Source: Lichenibacterium minor
Lineage (GTDB): Bacteria; Pseudomonadota; Alphaproteobacteria; Rhizobiales; Beijerinckiaceae
Length of the DNA stretch: 64,000 nt
NCBI RefSeq assembly: GCF_004137685.1
Contig: NZ_QYBB01000003.1
Location: 62,001-126,000 of the forward strand
Direction of reading: 5' to 3'
Position 1 is the first letter of the stretch, and each line of letters opens with the position of its first letter. The notes beneath the pieces were generated by a model. It was not told the origin of the DNA, did not search any database, and saw only the letters and a program-made list of their open reading frames with translations. Below are positions 1-10,300 of the stretch, in pieces. A program made the position numbers and the translations under genes.

Positions 1-120
1 GGCCTGACGTCGTGGCAGACCCGGTCCCCATGCCCGCTGTCGGCAGGCCCGAGATCGTCGCGCCGGGGCGCGGCGCCGCTCCCTTGACGCCAGCGCCCCC
101 GGCATGTTCCCTCTGAGCCC
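1..120. other. Window edge, possible 3' end of an upstream gene
   Basis: One plus-strand frame is open from the window edge to a TGA at 114-116, four bases before the pgsA start, and could be the last 37 codons of an upstream gene. In related bacteria uvrC often precedes pgsA, but nothing in this short tail identifies it. pgsA has no clear Shine-Dalgarno sequence, which would fit translational coupling to such a gene. Confidence 0.3.
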
Positions 121-717
121 ATGGCACTCTCCACCCTCGAGCGCGAACGGCAGTGGAACCTGCCGAACCTCCTGACCTACGCCCGCATGGTGGCGGTTCC
201 CGTCGTGGCGGGCTGCCTCTTCGCGCCCGACGACCCCCGCATGCGTTGGCTGGCGCTGGCCATCTTCGCGGTGGCGGGCGTGACGGATTTCTTCGACGGC
301 TACCTCGCCCGCGCCTGGAACCAGCAGTCCTCGCTCGGCCGCATGCTGGACCCCATCGCCGACAAGCTGCTCGTCGCGGCCTCGCTGCTGATGCTCGTCG
401 CCGACCGCACGGTCGCGAGCTGGTCGATCTGGGCCGCCATCGTGATCCTGTGCCGCGAGATCCTGGTGTCCGGCCTGCGGGAGTTCCTGGCCGAGCTGCG
501 TGTGTCGGTGCCGGTGACCAAGGTGGCGAAGTGGAAGACCACGGCGCAGCTCGCCGCCATCGGCTTCCTCATCGCGGGGCCGGCCGGCGAAGCCGTGTTG
601 CCCGGCACGGTCCACATCGGCCTCGTGCTGCTGTGGCTCGCCGCCGTGCTGACGCTGTACACGGGCTGGGACTACATGAAGGCCGGGTTCAAGCCGGTCG
701 CGGGGTCGCCGACGTGA
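121..717 (+). CDS. pgsA: CDP-diacylglycerol--glycerol-3-phosphate 3-phosphatidyltransferase
   Basis: Makes phosphatidylglycerol phosphate from CDP-diacylglycerol and glycerol 3-phosphate, the committed step to phosphatidylglycerol and cardiolipin, in the inner membrane. The 198-residue protein carries the full CDP-alcohol phosphotransferase signature: D59, G60, A63, R64, G73, D77 and D81, with the usual spacing. Several hydrophobic segments follow (around residues 45-55, 85-110, 145-190). The N-terminal NLPNLLTYAR stretch is typical of PgsA. The TGA stop overlaps the GTG of moaD (GTGA), so the three genes pgsA-moaD-moaE are probably one transcript. Identification is firm. Confidence 0.95.
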   Translation: MALSTLERERQWNLPNLLTYARMVAVPVVAGCLFAPDDPRMRWLALAIFAVAGVTDFFDGYLARAWNQQSSLGRMLDPIADKLLVAASLLMLVADRTVASWSIWAAIVILCREILVSGLREFLAELRVSVPVTKVAKWKTTAQLAAIGFLIAGPAGEAVLPGTVHIGLVLLWLAAVLTLYTGWDYMKAGFKPVAGSPT

Positions 718-965
718 AAGCCTTGTATTTCGCCTGGGTGCGCGAGCGCATCGGCATCGCCGAGGAGGAGCTGTCGCCGCCCGCCGGGGTCGCCACCCTG
801 GCCGACCTGATGGCGTGGTTGGCCGCCCGGGGCGAGAACTACGCCCACGCCTTCGAGAACCCCCAGGTCATCCGCACGGCGCTCGACCGCGTGCACGCCA
901 AGCACGACGCACCCTTCGCGGGCGCGCGCGAGGTGGCCTTCTTCCCGCCGATGACGGGCGGCTGA
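714..965 (+). CDS. moaD: Molybdopterin synthase sulfur-carrier subunit MoaD
   Basis: Small ubiquitin-like sulfur carrier (83 aa) of molybdopterin synthase. Its C-terminal Gly-Gly (residues 82-83, in the ending MTGG) is adenylated and thiocarboxylated so that it can deliver sulfur to precursor Z inside the MoaD2-MoaE2 complex. The GTG start at 714 overlaps the pgsA stop, and the stop lies three bases before the moaE start, so all three are translationally linked. The length matches the family. The other cofactor genes (moaA, moaC, moeB) are not in the window. Confidence 0.9.
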   Translation: MKALYFAWVRERIGIAEEELSPPAGVATLADLMAWLAARGENYAHAFENPQVIRTALDRVHAKHDAPFAGAREVAFFPPMTGG

Positions 966-968
966 CCC

Positions 969-1427
969 GTGGCCACCGTTTCCGTCCAGGACGCCGACTA
1001 CGACACGGCGGCCGAGATCGCCGCCATGACGGCAGGGCGCACCGACGTCGGCGCCGTGGTGACGTTCTCGGGGCTGTGCCGCGACGACGGCGGCACGTTG
1101 GACGCGCTGGAGATCGAGCACTACCCCGGCATGGCCGAGGACGAGATTCTGCGCGTGTGCGCGGAAGCGGAGGCGCGTTGGCCCCTTCAGGGCTGCCGCG
1201 TCATCCACCGCCACGGCGCCATCCGGCCCGGCGACAACATCGTCCTGGTGGTGACGGCCTCGGCCCACCGCGTCGCCGCCTTCGCGGCGGCCGACTTCCT
1301 GATGGACTACCTCAAGAGCGAGGCGCCGTTCTGGAAGCGCAACCGACGCCGGGCCGACGCGCCCGGGGACGGCGGCTGGGTCTCGCCGAAGGCTTCGGAC
1401 GAGGCCGCCCTCGACCGCTGGCGCTGA
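969..1427 (+). CDS. moaE: Molybdopterin synthase catalytic subunit MoaE
   Basis: Large subunit (152 aa) of molybdopterin synthase. With MoaD it converts precursor Z (cPMP) to molybdopterin in the cytoplasm. Family landmarks visible are GAVVTFSGLCR near the N-terminus, LEIEHYPGMAE, and the C-terminal catalytic stretch LKSEAPFWKRN, which holds the active-site lysines. The start is GTG at 969, three bases after moaD. The pgsA-moaD-moaE order is common in Hyphomicrobiales. Confidence 0.93.
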   Translation: MATVSVQDADYDTAAEIAAMTAGRTDVGAVVTFSGLCRDDGGTLDALEIEHYPGMAEDEILRVCAEAEARWPLQGCRVIHRHGAIRPGDNIVLVVTASAHRVAAFAAADFLMDYLKSEAPFWKRNRRRADAPGDGGWVSPKASDEAALDRWR

Positions 1428-1576
1428 CGGGGTCGCCACCGCACCGCAGCATGGGGACGCGCCTCAATGCTGCATTGCGTTTCGCCGCGAATCCCCTGGA
1501 CGCTTCGAACCGCGCCCGGCAAGAAGCGTTGGTGAATGACGTCGGCCAACGTGCCGACTCGACGGGGGGATTCCAC

Positions 1577-2299
<723 letters not shown>

Positions 2300-2524
2300 C
2301 GCGCGGCCCGGTTCGACGACACCGGCGGCCGCCCCGTCCCACCCCGCTCCTTCCTGGGCGGGCCCATCGTCCCGGATCGGGCCCTGCGGGCCTGCTCGGG
2401 ATTGGGTAGGCGGAGTCGTTTCAGGCCGCCGTCGGCCGGAAACCGGCGGCCGGGCCGCTCGACCGCCGGGAAACGCGAACGCGCGGCGTGCCCCGGCGGC
2501 AGCGGGGAAGCCCGCGACCGGCGC

Positions 2525-3649
2525 TCACTTCGGCGGTGGCGTCCATTGCGCGGCCTTGACGAAGCCGTCGGTGAAGCGCGTCCGGTCGATGTCCTGAACG
2601 ATGGTGACGGCGCGCACGCCCATGTCCTTCGGGGCGAGCGCTTCGGGCCAGATATGGGCGCGGCCGTAGTCCGTCCCCCCCGAAACGTCGACGTCCATGA
2701 AGGCGTCGACCGACTTCGTCACCAGCGACGGGTCGACCGCGATGGCGGCCGCCATCTCGTCCCACAGCGGCAGCGGGTTGAAGTATTTCGACAGGTAGGC
2801 GGTGAGCGGCGTCTTCACCGCGGCGACGCGGTCCATCAGGGCACGGTCCATCATCACCGAGTTGGACACGTTGCCGACGGCCGTGATCTTGGGCCACGGC
2901 GCGGTGAGCGCGATGTGGGCCGCCTCGGGGTCGAAGATGAGGTTGAAGTCGGACGCGAAGTCGGCATCTCCCGTCACCGACTGCATCGACGTGTCGAGCA
3001 GCCCGCCCATGAAGACCAGCTGCTTCGCGTCCGCGGCGAAGCTCGGGTCCATGCGGATCGCGAGCGCGATGTCGGTCAAGGGGCCGGCGGCGATCACCGT
3101 CACCTGATGGGGATGCGCGTGCACCTGCTTGATGAGGAAGCTGGCGGCGAGGCCGCTCGCCGGCGGCGTCGTCGGCAGGCCTTCGTCGAGGTGGGGCAGC
3201 GCGGGTTGCTGCACCGGCACCTTGTCGATGGGCCCCAGCCCGCCCCAGGCCCCCTTCCACGGGATCCGGCCGAAGCGCTGCTCCCACGACTTCATCTCGG
3301 GCACCGTGCGCATCAGCGGGTAGGTGGCGCCGTTGACCACGGGGATGTCGGAGCGGCCGGCGATCTCGAGGAAGCGCAGGAGGCGCGCCGCTTCCTCGTT
3401 CTCCCAACCGTCCCCCGTGACGACGGTGAAGCCGAGCACGCCGACCTGCGGATCGGAGATCAGCGGCAGCAGGGCCTGCATGTCGGTGCCGCCCGGCCCG
3501 GCGAAATCGTTGTCCATGACGACCAGCACCTTCGGGGGCTCCGCGGCAGGGTCCTGCGCGGCCGCGGGCGCGGCCGGGCCGAACGCCAGGACCGCGGCGG
3601 CGAGCCCGAGCCGGATGGATCCGAGGCGGGCTGGACTTCTGGACGGCAT
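2525..3649 (-). CDS. Exported nucleoside hydrolase-like protein
   Basis: This 374-residue protein resembles the inosine-uridine nucleoside N-ribohydrolase superfamily, which splits ribonucleosides into base and ribose. A signal peptide ends near AAPAAAQ (about residue 33), so it should act in the periplasm. The N-terminal metal loop reads VVMDNDFAGPGGTDMQALL, a departure from the usual DTDPGIDDALAL: three residues are added and one of the paired aspartates is missing. The family block around AAGPLTDIALA is present. VanZ-like gene 64 bp upstream, same strand. Substrate is unknown; the altered loop makes classical activity uncertain. Confidence 0.7.
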   Translation of the reverse strand: MPSRSPARLGSIRLGLAAAVLAFGPAAPAAAQDPAAEPPKVLVVMDNDFAGPGGTDMQALLPLISDPQVGVLGFTVVTGDGWENEEAARLLRFLEIAGRSDIPVVNGATYPLMRTVPEMKSWEQRFGRIPWKGAWGGLGPIDKVPVQQPALPHLDEGLPTTPPASGLAASFLIKQVHAHPHQVTVIAAGPLTDIALAIRMDPSFAADAKQLVFMGGLLDTSMQSVTGDADFASDFNLIFDPEAAHIALTAPWPKITAVGNVSNSVMMDRALMDRVAAVKTPLTAYLSKYFNPLPLWDEMAAAIAVDPSLVTKSVDAFMDVDVSGGTDYGRAHIWPEALAPKDMGVRAVTIVQDIDRTRFTDGFVKAAQWTPPPK

Positions 3650-3713
3650 CGCGGTGCGGCTCCGGTCGGGATCTGGCCAGCACCTTCGTGCGGGACGGCG
3701 CCCGGCGCAACCG

Positions 3714-4133
3714 TCATCGCGCGCGGATGCGCCGCGCCGCCGCCGCCATCCACTCGGCCGCGAAGGCCAGCAGCGCTCCCGCGACGGCGCCGCCGGCCTT
3801 CACCTCGAAATCGTGCCAGCGGCCGTGCCGCCCGGGGACGAGGCCCTGCGAGGCTTCGAGCAGCCCCGCGACGGCCAGGAGGCCGATCAGCCAGGCGAAG
3901 CGGTGCCGCGGATAGCCGAGCATGAGCAGGAAGCTCGCCATCGCGAAGGCGGCGAAGCGCTCCCTGTTCGGCCCGAAGTCCGTTTCGGGCCTCAACGCGA
4001 TCGGCGACAGGGTCACGAAGGCCACATAGGCCAGCGTCAGCCAGAACAGGACGCGCGCCGCCCTCCGCAGCGCGGGGCTCAAAGCCTGCCCGAACACTGG
4101 AGCGCAACTGCGTCGCCTCGCGACGCGCGGCAC
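3714..4133 (-). CDS. VanZ-like membrane protein
   Basis: Membrane protein of 139 residues with a VanZ-like arrangement: a first helix (about 27-46) followed by LSPIALRPE, then helices around 65-80, 84-93 and 115-127, and the typical DFEVKAGGAVAGALLA segment before the last helix. VanZ-family proteins outside resistance clusters have no defined role, so none is assigned. The start is uncertain: GTG 4133 is the longest choice, and GTG 4097 would give a shorter protein; neither has a good ribosome-binding site. It lies 34 bp behind purH on the same strand. Confidence 0.7.
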   Translation of the reverse strand: MPRVARRRSCAPVFGQALSPALRRAARVLFWLTLAYVAFVTLSPIALRPETDFGPNRERFAAFAMASFLLMLGYPRHRFAWLIGLLAVAGLLEASQGLVPGRHGRWHDFEVKAGGAVAGALLAFAAEWMAAAARRIRAR

Positions 4134-4167
4134 GACGGGGACGGTGCGACGCCGGCCCGACAGGCCT

Positions 4168-5760
4168 TCAATGCTTGAAGTGCCGGATGCCGGTCATCAC
4201 CATGGCGATGCCGGCCTTATCGGCGGCCTCGACCACCTCGGCGTCGCGCAGCGATCCGCCCGGCTGGATCACCGCCGTGATGCCCGCCGCCACCGCGGCC
4301 TCGAGCCCGTCGGCGAAGGGGAAGAAGGCGTCGGACGCCATGGCGGCGCCGGGCGCGAGGCTGTCACCCGCGCCGGCCGCCCGGGCGGCCTCCTGGGCCT
4401 TCCACACCGCGGTGCGGACCGAGTCGACCCGGCTCATCTGGCCGGCCCCGATGCCCACCGTCGCGCCGCCGCGCGCGAACACGATGGCGTTGGACTTGAC
4501 GTGCTTCACCACGCGGAAGCCCAGGCGCAGGTCGTCCATCTCCTCGGACGTCGGGGCGCGCCGGGTCACCACCTTGAGGTCGGCGTCGTCCACGGTCGCG
4601 GCGTCGCGCTCCTGGACGAGGAAGCCGCCCGACACCGTGCGCCACAGCGTGCCGGGCTGGCGACGGTCCGGCAGGCCGCCGGTGAGCAGCAGCCGCAGGT
4701 TCTTCTTGGCGCCCAGGATGGCGCGCGCTTCGTCGTCCGCGTCGGGGGCGATGATGGCTTCCGTGAAGATCTTGGCGAGTTCGGTCGCGAGCGCGGCGTC
4801 GACGCGCCGGTTGACCGCCACCACGCCGCCGAAGGCCGAAACGGGGTCGCAGCGCAGGGCGCGGGCATAGGCTTCGGCCGGGGTCGCCCCCGTGCCCACG
4901 CCGCAAGGGTTGGCGTGCTTGATGATGGCGACGGCGGCCGGGCCGGCGGGGTCGAACTCGGCCACCAGCTCGAAGGCCGCGTCGGCGTCCCCGATGTTGT
5001 TGAACGACAGGGCCTTGCCCTGGATCAGTTTCGCCGATCCGACGCCCGGGCGGGCATCCAGCGTGCGGTAGAAGGCGGCTTTCTGGTGCGGGTTCTCGCC
5101 GTAGCGCAGCGGCTCCTGCAGGGTGCCGCCGAGCGCCCGGAAAGCCGGGGCCTCTTCGAGGGCGGTCGCGGCCAGGTGGTTGGCGATGGTGGCGTCGTAG
5201 GCGGCCGTCCGGGCATAGGCCTTCTGGGCGAGGCCGCGGCGGACGCGCAGGGTGGTGGTGCCGTCGTGCGCCTCCATCTCGGAGCGGACGAGCGCGTAAT
5301 CGGCGACGTCGACCACGACCGCGACGTCGTCGTGGTTCTTGGCGGCCCCGCGGATCATCGCCGGGCCGCCGATGTCGATGTTCTCGACGCATTCTTCCGG
5401 CGTGCCGCCCCGCGCCACGGTGGCCTCGAACGGGTACAGGTTGACCACGAGGAGGTCGATCGGGCGGATGTTGTGCGCCAGCATGGCGGCCTCGTGGCTC
5501 GGGTTCTCGCGGACGGCGAGGAGCCCCCCGTGCACCAGCGGGTGCAGGGTCTTCAGCCGCCCGTCCATCATCTCGGGAAAGCCCGTCAGGTCGGCGACCT
5601 CGGTCACGGGCAGGCCCGCGGCGGCCAGCGCGTCGCGCGTACCGCCGGTGGACACCAGGGCGACGCCGCGCCCGTGCAGGAAGCGCGCGAAGTCGACGAG
5701 GCCCGCCTTGTCCGAAACCGAGAGCAGCGCGCGTTCGATGCGGCGCAGATCGCTTGCCAT
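4168..5760 (-). CDS. purH: Bifunctional AICAR formyltransferase / IMP cyclohydrolase
   Basis: Catalyses the last two steps of purine synthesis: formylation of AICAR, then ring closure to IMP. The 530-residue protein has the N-terminal IMP cyclohydrolase domain ([28 protein letters not shown]) and the C-terminal transformylase domain ([17 protein letters not shown] with catalytic lysine and histidine, [15 protein letters not shown]). ATG 5760 is chosen because family similarity begins at [18 protein letters not shown]; upstream sequence in this frame is unrelated. Length fits the family. Confidence 0.97.
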   Translation of the reverse strand: MASDLRRIERALLSVSDKAGLVDFARFLHGRGVALVSTGGTRDALAAAGLPVTEVADLTGFPEMMDGRLKTLHPLVHGGLLAVRENPSHEAAMLAHNIRPIDLLVVNLYPFEATVARGGTPEECVENIDIGGPAMIRGAAKNHDDVAVVVDVADYALVRSEMEAHDGTTTLRVRRGLAQKAYARTAAYDATIANHLAATALEEAPAFRALGGTLQEPLRYGENPHQKAAFYRTLDARPGVGSAKLIQGKALSFNNIGDADAAFELVAEFDPAGPAAVAIIKHANPCGVGTGATPAEAYARALRCDPVSAFGGVVAVNRRVDAALATELAKIFTEAIIAPDADDEARAILGAKKNLRLLLTGGLPDRRQPGTLWRTVSGGFLVQERDAATVDDADLKVVTRRAPTSEEMDDLRLGFRVVKHVKSNAIVFARGGATVGIGAGQMSRVDSVRTAVWKAQEAARAAGAGDSLAPGAAMASDAFFPFADGLEAAVAAGITAVIQPGGSLRDAEVVEAADKAGIAMVMTGIRHFKH

Positions 5761-5834
5761 GCCGTTGAGATCCCCGAAACCGTCAAGTCCAGCGGCGCTT
5801 AGCACGGTGAAGGGACGGTGCGAACCCCGGCGGG

Positions 5835-5975
5835 TCAGGGGCGCCGGGGTCGACGGGGCCGGCGGCGGAACGCGCCGGCGCATTCGGCGCCGTAGATGCT
5901 CGCCACGATGCCGAGCGGTACGACGACGAAAAGCTCCAATAGACCGGCGAACGGTGTCGCAGCGACCATCAGCAT
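5835..5975 (-). CDS. Small membrane protein, 46 aa
   Basis: Predicted from sequence signals rather than recognised. ATG 5975 is preceded by GGGAGGGGA at a proper distance, a stronger site than many of its neighbours have. The product has one hydrophobic segment (about residues 6-28, ending [15 protein letters not shown]) followed by a highly basic tail with repeated RRPRRP, which would sit in the cytoplasm. It lies between purH and the heparinase-type gene on the same strand. No function is proposed. Confidence 0.5.
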   Translation of the reverse strand: MLMVAATPFAGLLELFVVVPLGIVASIYGAECAGAFRRRPRRPRRP

Positions 5976-6084
5976 GGCCGTCCCCTCCCGCGCGGGCCGC
6001 ATTCGCGCGCCCCGTCGCTCCCGCCATCGAACACCCGCCGGGTCGGGTTGTCGCCTCACGTTGTCGTGAGCCCGCCGGCCCGCG

Positions 6085-7773
6085 TCAGGCGGGGTCGTCG
6101 CCGTCCCGGCGCGACAGCGACCAGCGGACCGCCGTCACGTCCAGGGCGCGGCCGTGGACGACGATCTGCTCGGTCCGGCGCGGCCCCTCGGCCTGGGCGA
6201 AGAAGATGCTTTCCTCGATGGCGACCGGGACGCCGCCCGCCTCGAACAGCCAGGGCGCGCCGTCCGGCCCCGCGACCAGCACGGCCGCGCCGCGGCGGGC
6301 CGGCACGGCGCGCAGGCCCGGATGGAGGTGAAAGCGGACCGCGAAGGCGAAGCGGCCCGGGCGAACGCCCGCCACGGCCTCCAGGCGGTCCTCGCCGTGG
6401 AGCTGCAGGCCGTCCGGCGACAGCCAAAGGCGGCGCGCATGGAGATAGCCGGCGCCCCGCGCGTAGCCGTCGTGCGACAGCGCCAGCGTGGCGCCGTCCG
6501 GCCGCTCGACCGCGACGGCGCGCGGGCCGGCGTAGAGCAGGCCGCGCAGCGGGCCCGACCTGGCGAAGCGCGACGACGACCGGTCGGCCAGCACCAGCGT
6601 CGAATGCGCCGCCGTGGCCCGCGACGCGTCCCGCGCCAGGGCTTGGACGGCGGCCGGCGCCCCGCAGTTGACGACGATGCGCTGCGGCCCATGCGAGAAC
6701 TCGAAGGCCAGCGTGCCCGCATGCGCGGCCCCCGCGAAGGCGGGCGGCGGCGGGAGGCCCGCGTCGACGATCAGGGTCGCGTCACCGGCGTCGAGCCGCT
6801 GGTAGCCGGAGAACCGCGCGTCGTCCCGCACCGCGCCGCGGTCGTCGTAGGCCAGCACGGTGGCGAGGACGTCGGGCCGCGTCACGCCCATGCCGTTGAA
6901 CAGGGCCAGCGTCCCGTCGCCGTGGCGGAAGCAGCGCACCATCGGCATCATGCGGTCGATGGCGGCCGGCAGGGCCGGCGGCGGCGGCACGCCGCGCGCC
7001 GCGTAGGCCTGCCTCAGCGGCAGAAGGTCGAGCAGCAGGTCGAGCAGCGCCTGGGGCTGCCGGCTCACATGGCCGCCGTCGGGCAGGATCTGTCGCCCGA
7101 GCTCGTCGGCGAGCAGGCGCGACGCGCGGCGCTGGAGGCGCCCCATCCCTTCCGCGCACAGCGAGAGTTCGCACAGCGCCACCAGGGCGGTGAGGCGGGG
7201 CACGCCGCCGAGCCCCCGGTCGACGGCGCCGAGCAGCGCGTCCGCCTGGCGGGCCAGGCTGCGGGTGAAGCGGCGGTAGAACACGCCGTCGGCGCCGTCC
7301 AGGATCAGCGGCGCCTGGCTCAGCCAGGACAGGAGCCGCCGCGCCACGACCTCGGGCCGGCCGCCGGGCGCGGCCCCGCTCCGCCCTCGCCCGATGATCC
7401 AATCGCCCACGAGCGCTCGGGCGTTGACGCGGGCGAGCGCCGTGTCGGCGGCGCGCAGGTGCCGCAGCCATCCGAACCCGGCGAGCGCGGCCGCCCAGGC
7501 ATCCGACGGCGGCTCCACCTCGAACGGGGACGCCCCGCGGGTGTTCACCGCCTTCCCGTCGAAGGCGAAATAGCCGGAATACACGTCCTCGGCGACGGTC
7601 GGGTCCGCCGTGCGGATGTCCTGCGGGGCGATGAGCAGGCGCTCGGGGACGCGGCTGCGGCGGGTCGCCAGCGCGCGGAAGGGCCGCCGCGCCGCCAGCC
7701 CGAGCCGTGTCGCGCCCCGCCCGAGGACGAGGGCCGCCAAACGGGCGCGGTCCGCGACGGTCTCGTCCTCCAC
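6085..7773 (-). CDS. Heparinase II/III family protein
   Basis: Protein of about 562 residues with the N-terminal alpha/alpha-toroid (FAFDGKAVNTRGASPFEV, GFGWLRHLRAADTALARVNAR) and a C-terminal beta-sandwich carrying the heparinase II/III signature region (SGYQRLDAGDATLIVDAG, LAFEFSHGPQRIVVNCGAP, AAHSTLVLADRSSSRF). Members are polysaccharide lyases, but alphaproteobacterial copies are mostly uncharacterised and the substrate is unknown. No signal peptide is evident. The start is uncertain: GTG 7773 is the nearest in-frame start upstream of the conserved part, with only GGGGTGG as a weak ribosome site. It lies 68 bp behind the mutarotase gene. Confidence 0.75.
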   Translation of the reverse strand: MEDETVADRARLAALVLGRGATRLGLAARRPFRALATRRSRVPERLLIAPQDIRTADPTVAEDVYSGYFAFDGKAVNTRGASPFEVEPPSDAWAAALAGFGWLRHLRAADTALARVNARALVGDWIIGRGRSGAAPGGRPEVVARRLLSWLSQAPLILDGADGVFYRRFTRSLARQADALLGAVDRGLGGVPRLTALVALCELSLCAEGMGRLQRRASRLLADELGRQILPDGGHVSRQPQALLDLLLDLLPLRQAYAARGVPPPPALPAAIDRMMPMVRCFRHGDGTLALFNGMGVTRPDVLATVLAYDDRGAVRDDARFSGYQRLDAGDATLIVDAGLPPPPAFAGAAHAGTLAFEFSHGPQRIVVNCGAPAAVQALARDASRATAAHSTLVLADRSSSRFARSGPLRGLLYAGPRAVAVERPDGATLALSHDGYARGAGYLHARRLWLSPDGLQLHGEDRLEAVAGVRPGRFAFAVRFHLHPGLRAVPARRGAAVLVAGPDGAPWLFEAGGVPVAIEESIFFAQAEGPRRTEQIVVHGRALDVTAVRWSLSRRDGDDPA

Positions 7774-7841
7774 GCCGCGCCACCCCGCCCGATCGACGCC
7801 CGACTCGGGGCCGCCCTCCGGCGAAGGATCGTCCGACAGGG

Positions 7842-8276
7842 TTAATTCGTCCTTACCACGCCCTTCTTCAGGATGAGGTTGCCGTACAAGCGCCGCTCGC
7901 CGGTGGCCACCACGGCGAAGCAGCCCGCCACGCGGGCGTAGAAGGCGTAGCGCTCGAGCTTGTTGAGCGTGAACTCGGTGGTCTCGTGGCGGGCCAGCGC
8001 GTCGCGGAAAGCGTCGAAGATCGGCTGCTCGGCCTCGGGGTCGTCCACCACCGCCATGCACCAGGCGGCCTCGGGCACGAAGTCGTCGAGCGGCATGACG
8101 GACAGAACGGCGTTGGCGGCCGCTTCGGCCGACACGCCGTCGAGCCGGACCACCGGCGGGCCCGACGAGGCCGCGGGGTAGTTGCCGTCGACGATGGCGA
8201 TCTCGTCGCCGTGGCCCATGGCGCGCAGGGCGGACAGGAGGTCCGGCGTGAGCAGCGGATCGAGGCCTTTCAGCAT
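7842..8276 (-). CDS. RbsD/FucU family sugar mutarotase
   Basis: A 144-residue member of the RbsD/FucU family, which interconverts anomers of ribose or fucose. The hallmark stretch RAMGHGDEIAIVDGNYPA holds the catalytic histidine and the substrate-binding aspartate, and the C-terminal GNLILKKGVV matches the family end. FucU-type members are about 140 residues, so L-fucose mutarotase is the likelier subtype. Good ribosome site AGGAGA before ATG 8276. No fucose or ribose catabolic gene is adjacent; it sits between rph and a heparinase-type gene. Confidence 0.85.
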   Translation of the reverse strand: MLKGLDPLLTPDLLSALRAMGHGDEIAIVDGNYPAASSGPPVVRLDGVSAEAAANAVLSVMPLDDFVPEAAWCMAVVDDPEAEQPIFDAFRDALARHETTEFTLNKLERYAFYARVAGCFAVVATGERRLYGNLILKKGVVRTN

Positions 8277-8348
8277 GGGGTCGTCTCCTGGTGGGCGTCG
8301 GCGGTGGGCTGATCGTCCGAAACCCGGCCGGTCCGGCCGGGTCGCGTT

Positions 8349-9071
8349 TCAGGGCGCCTTGGCGACGGCCGCCTTCTGCAGCGCCACGAGGTCGGCGATG
8401 CCGGCGCGGGCGAGCGACAGCATGCCGCCGAGTTGTTCTTCCGTGAAGGGGGCGTTCTCGGCCGTGGCCTGCACCTCGACGAGGCCGCCCGCGCCCGTGA
8501 CGACGAAATTGGCGTCCGTTTCCGCCGACGAGTCCTCGGCGTAATCGAGGTCGAGCACGACCTCGCCCTTCACCACGCCGCAGGACACGGCGGCGACGTG
8601 GTCGCGCAACGGCATGTGCTTGATCATGGAGCGGCGGTGCATCCAGGCCAGGCAGTCGTGCAGCGCCACCCAGGCGCCCGTGATGGCGGCCGTGCGGGTG
8701 CCGCCGTCGGCCTGGATCACGTCGCAGTCGACGACGACCTGGCGCTCGCCCATGCCCTGGAGGTCGACCACGGCGCGCAGGCTGCGGCCGATCAGGCGCT
8801 GGATCTCGTGGGTGCGGCCGGACGGGCGGCCGGACGCCGATTCGCGCTTGGTGCGGGACGCGGTGGCGCGCGGCAGCATGGCATATTCGGCCGTCACCCA
8901 GCCCCGCCCCTGCCCGCGCAGCCACGGCGGCGGCTTGTCCTCCAGCGAGGCCGCGCAGAGCACGTGCGTGTCGCCGAACTTCACGAGGCAGGAGCCTTCC
9001 GCGTAGCGGGCCACGCCGCGCTCGATCGTGACGGGGCGCAGCGCGGACGGCGCGCGGTTCGAGGGACGCAT
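8349..9071 (-). CDS. rph: Ribonuclease PH
   Basis: Phosphorolytic 3'-5' exoribonuclease that trims tRNA precursors. The 240-residue protein is co-linear with the family: [45 protein letters not shown], the phosphate-binding region [34 protein letters not shown], and [21 protein letters not shown] 9071 has a GGAGA site. In many alphaproteobacteria rph is next to hrcA and a RdgB-type pyrophosphatase; neither is present here. Confidence 0.96.
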   Translation of the reverse strand: MRPSNRAPSALRPVTIERGVARYAEGSCLVKFGDTHVLCAASLEDKPPPWLRGQGRGWVTAEYAMLPRATASRTKRESASGRPSGRTHEIQRLIGRSLRAVVDLQGMGERQVVVDCDVIQADGGTRTAAITGAWVALHDCLAWMHRRSMIKHMPLRDHVAAVSCGVVKGEVVLDLDYAEDSSAETDANFVVTGAGGLVEVQATAENAPFTEEQLGGMLSLARAGIADLVALQKAAVAKAP

Positions 9072-9223
9072 GGCGGGGATCTCCAGGGCGCGACGGCGGC
9101 CGGCGCTCGCCGCGCCGTCGGGCGCGGGACACGGCTTCTAGGGCAACCGGCATCCTGGGGCAACGCGGGGCGCGAGCCGCGGCCGAACCCCGCGGATGCG
9201 AGGTCCGGCGCGCGGCGCGCTCC

Positions 9224-10300
9224 TCACATGCCGAGCTGCTTCATCGTGTAATAGTCGCCGTCCACCAGGACCTGCTTCCAGTTCGCCTTGGTGACGAGGA
9301 CGGGGTTGAGCAGGTAGGTGGGCACCACCTTCTTGCCGTTGTCGTAGGTCTTGGCGTCGTTGACCTGGGGCTGCGAGCCGGTCAGCAACGCGTCCACCAT
9401 GCCGACCACGACCTTGGCGAGGTCCCGCGTGTCCTTGTAGATCGACGACGTCTGCTCGCCGGCGATGATGGACTTCACGGACTGCACCTGGCAGTCCTGG
9501 CCGGTGACGACCGGCAGCTTCATGTTGCCGGAGCCGTAGCCGACGCCCTTCAGGGACGACAGGATGCCGACCGCGATGTTGTCGTTCGGGGCCAGCACGG
9601 CGTCGAGCTTCTTGTTGGTGTAATAGGCGCTGAGCAGGTTATCCATGCGCGACTGGGCGGTCGCGGCGTCCCACTTGGGCGTGGACACGACCTTCATGCC
9701 GGACTGCCCGCTTTGAACGACCAGCTTCTTGCTGTCGATGTAGGGGCCCAGCATCGACAGGGCGCCGTTGTAGAAGAAGTAGGCGTTGTTGTCGTCGGGC
9801 GAGCCGCCGAAGAGCTCGATGTTGAACGGGCCCTTGCCGTCCTTCAGGCCGAGGCTCTCGACGATGCTGGTGCCCTGCAGCACGCCGACCTTGAAGTTGT
9901 CGAACGTGGCGTAATAGTCGACATTGGGCGAGTTGCGGATGAGGCGGTCGTAGGCGATAACCTTGACGCCGGCATCGTGGGCCTTCTGCAGGACGTCGGT
10001 CAGGGTCGTGCCGTCGATGGCGGCGATCACCAGGACCTTGACGCCCTTCGTGACCATGTTCTCGACCTGGGCGAGCTGGTTGGGGATGTCGTCGTCGGCA
10101 TATTGCAGGTCGACGCTGTAGCCCTTCGCCTGCAGCTGCTTGACCATGTTGTTGCCGTCGTCGATCCAACGCTGGGTCGTCTTCTCCGGCATCGAAACGC
10201 CGATGAGGCCCTTGTCGGCCGCCCAAGCCGTCCGCAGGCCGAGCCCGAACGTGGCCGCGCCGCTCAGCGCCAGCGTGCCGAAAGTCCTTCTGGTGATCAT
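9224..10300 (-). CDS. chvE: ChvE-type periplasmic sugar-binding protein
   Basis: Periplasmic receptor (358 aa) of a pentose/hexose ABC transporter, closest to ChvE/XylF-type multiple-sugar-binding proteins. The leader [14 protein letters not shown] carries twin arginines before a hydrophobic stretch and is cut after AWA. The mature part begins [19 protein letters not shown] and has the ligand-contact regions [13 protein letters not shown] and VVTGQDC expected of this family. ATG 10300 has AGGGAGAG upstream. The matching ATPase and permease (gguAB/mmsAB type) are not beside it, and it is transcribed away from a LacI gene and xylA, which suggests a xylose or arabinose regulon. Confidence 0.85.
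   Translation of the reverse strand: MITRRTFGTLALSGAATFGLGLRTAWAADKGLIGVSMPEKTTQRWIDDGNNMVKQLQAKGYSVDLQYADDDIPNQLAQVENMVTKGVKVLVIAAIDGTTLTDVLQKAHDAGVKVIAYDRLIRNSPNVDYYATFDNFKVGVLQGTSIVESLGLKDGKGPFNIELFGGSPDDNNAYFFYNGALSMLGPYIDSKKLVVQSGQSGMKVVSTPKWDAATAQSRMDNLLSAYYTNKKLDAVLAPNDNIAVGILSSLKGVGYGSGNMKLPVVTGQDCQVQSVKSIIAGEQTSSIYKDTRDLAKVVVGMVDALLTGSQPQVNDAKTYDNGKKVVPTYLLNPVLVTKANWKQVLVDGDYYTMKQLGM

Noticed and set aside
2300..2524. Terminator between phaB and the nucleoside hydrolase-like gene
   Set aside because: A GCCGG-AAA-CCGGC mini-hairpin is present, but the stem is only five pairs and has no U-run.
7774..9153. N-terminal extension of the heparinase-type protein
   Set aside because: The same frame stays open across the mutarotase and rph genes, but it is out of frame with both and has no similarity; open by GC bias.
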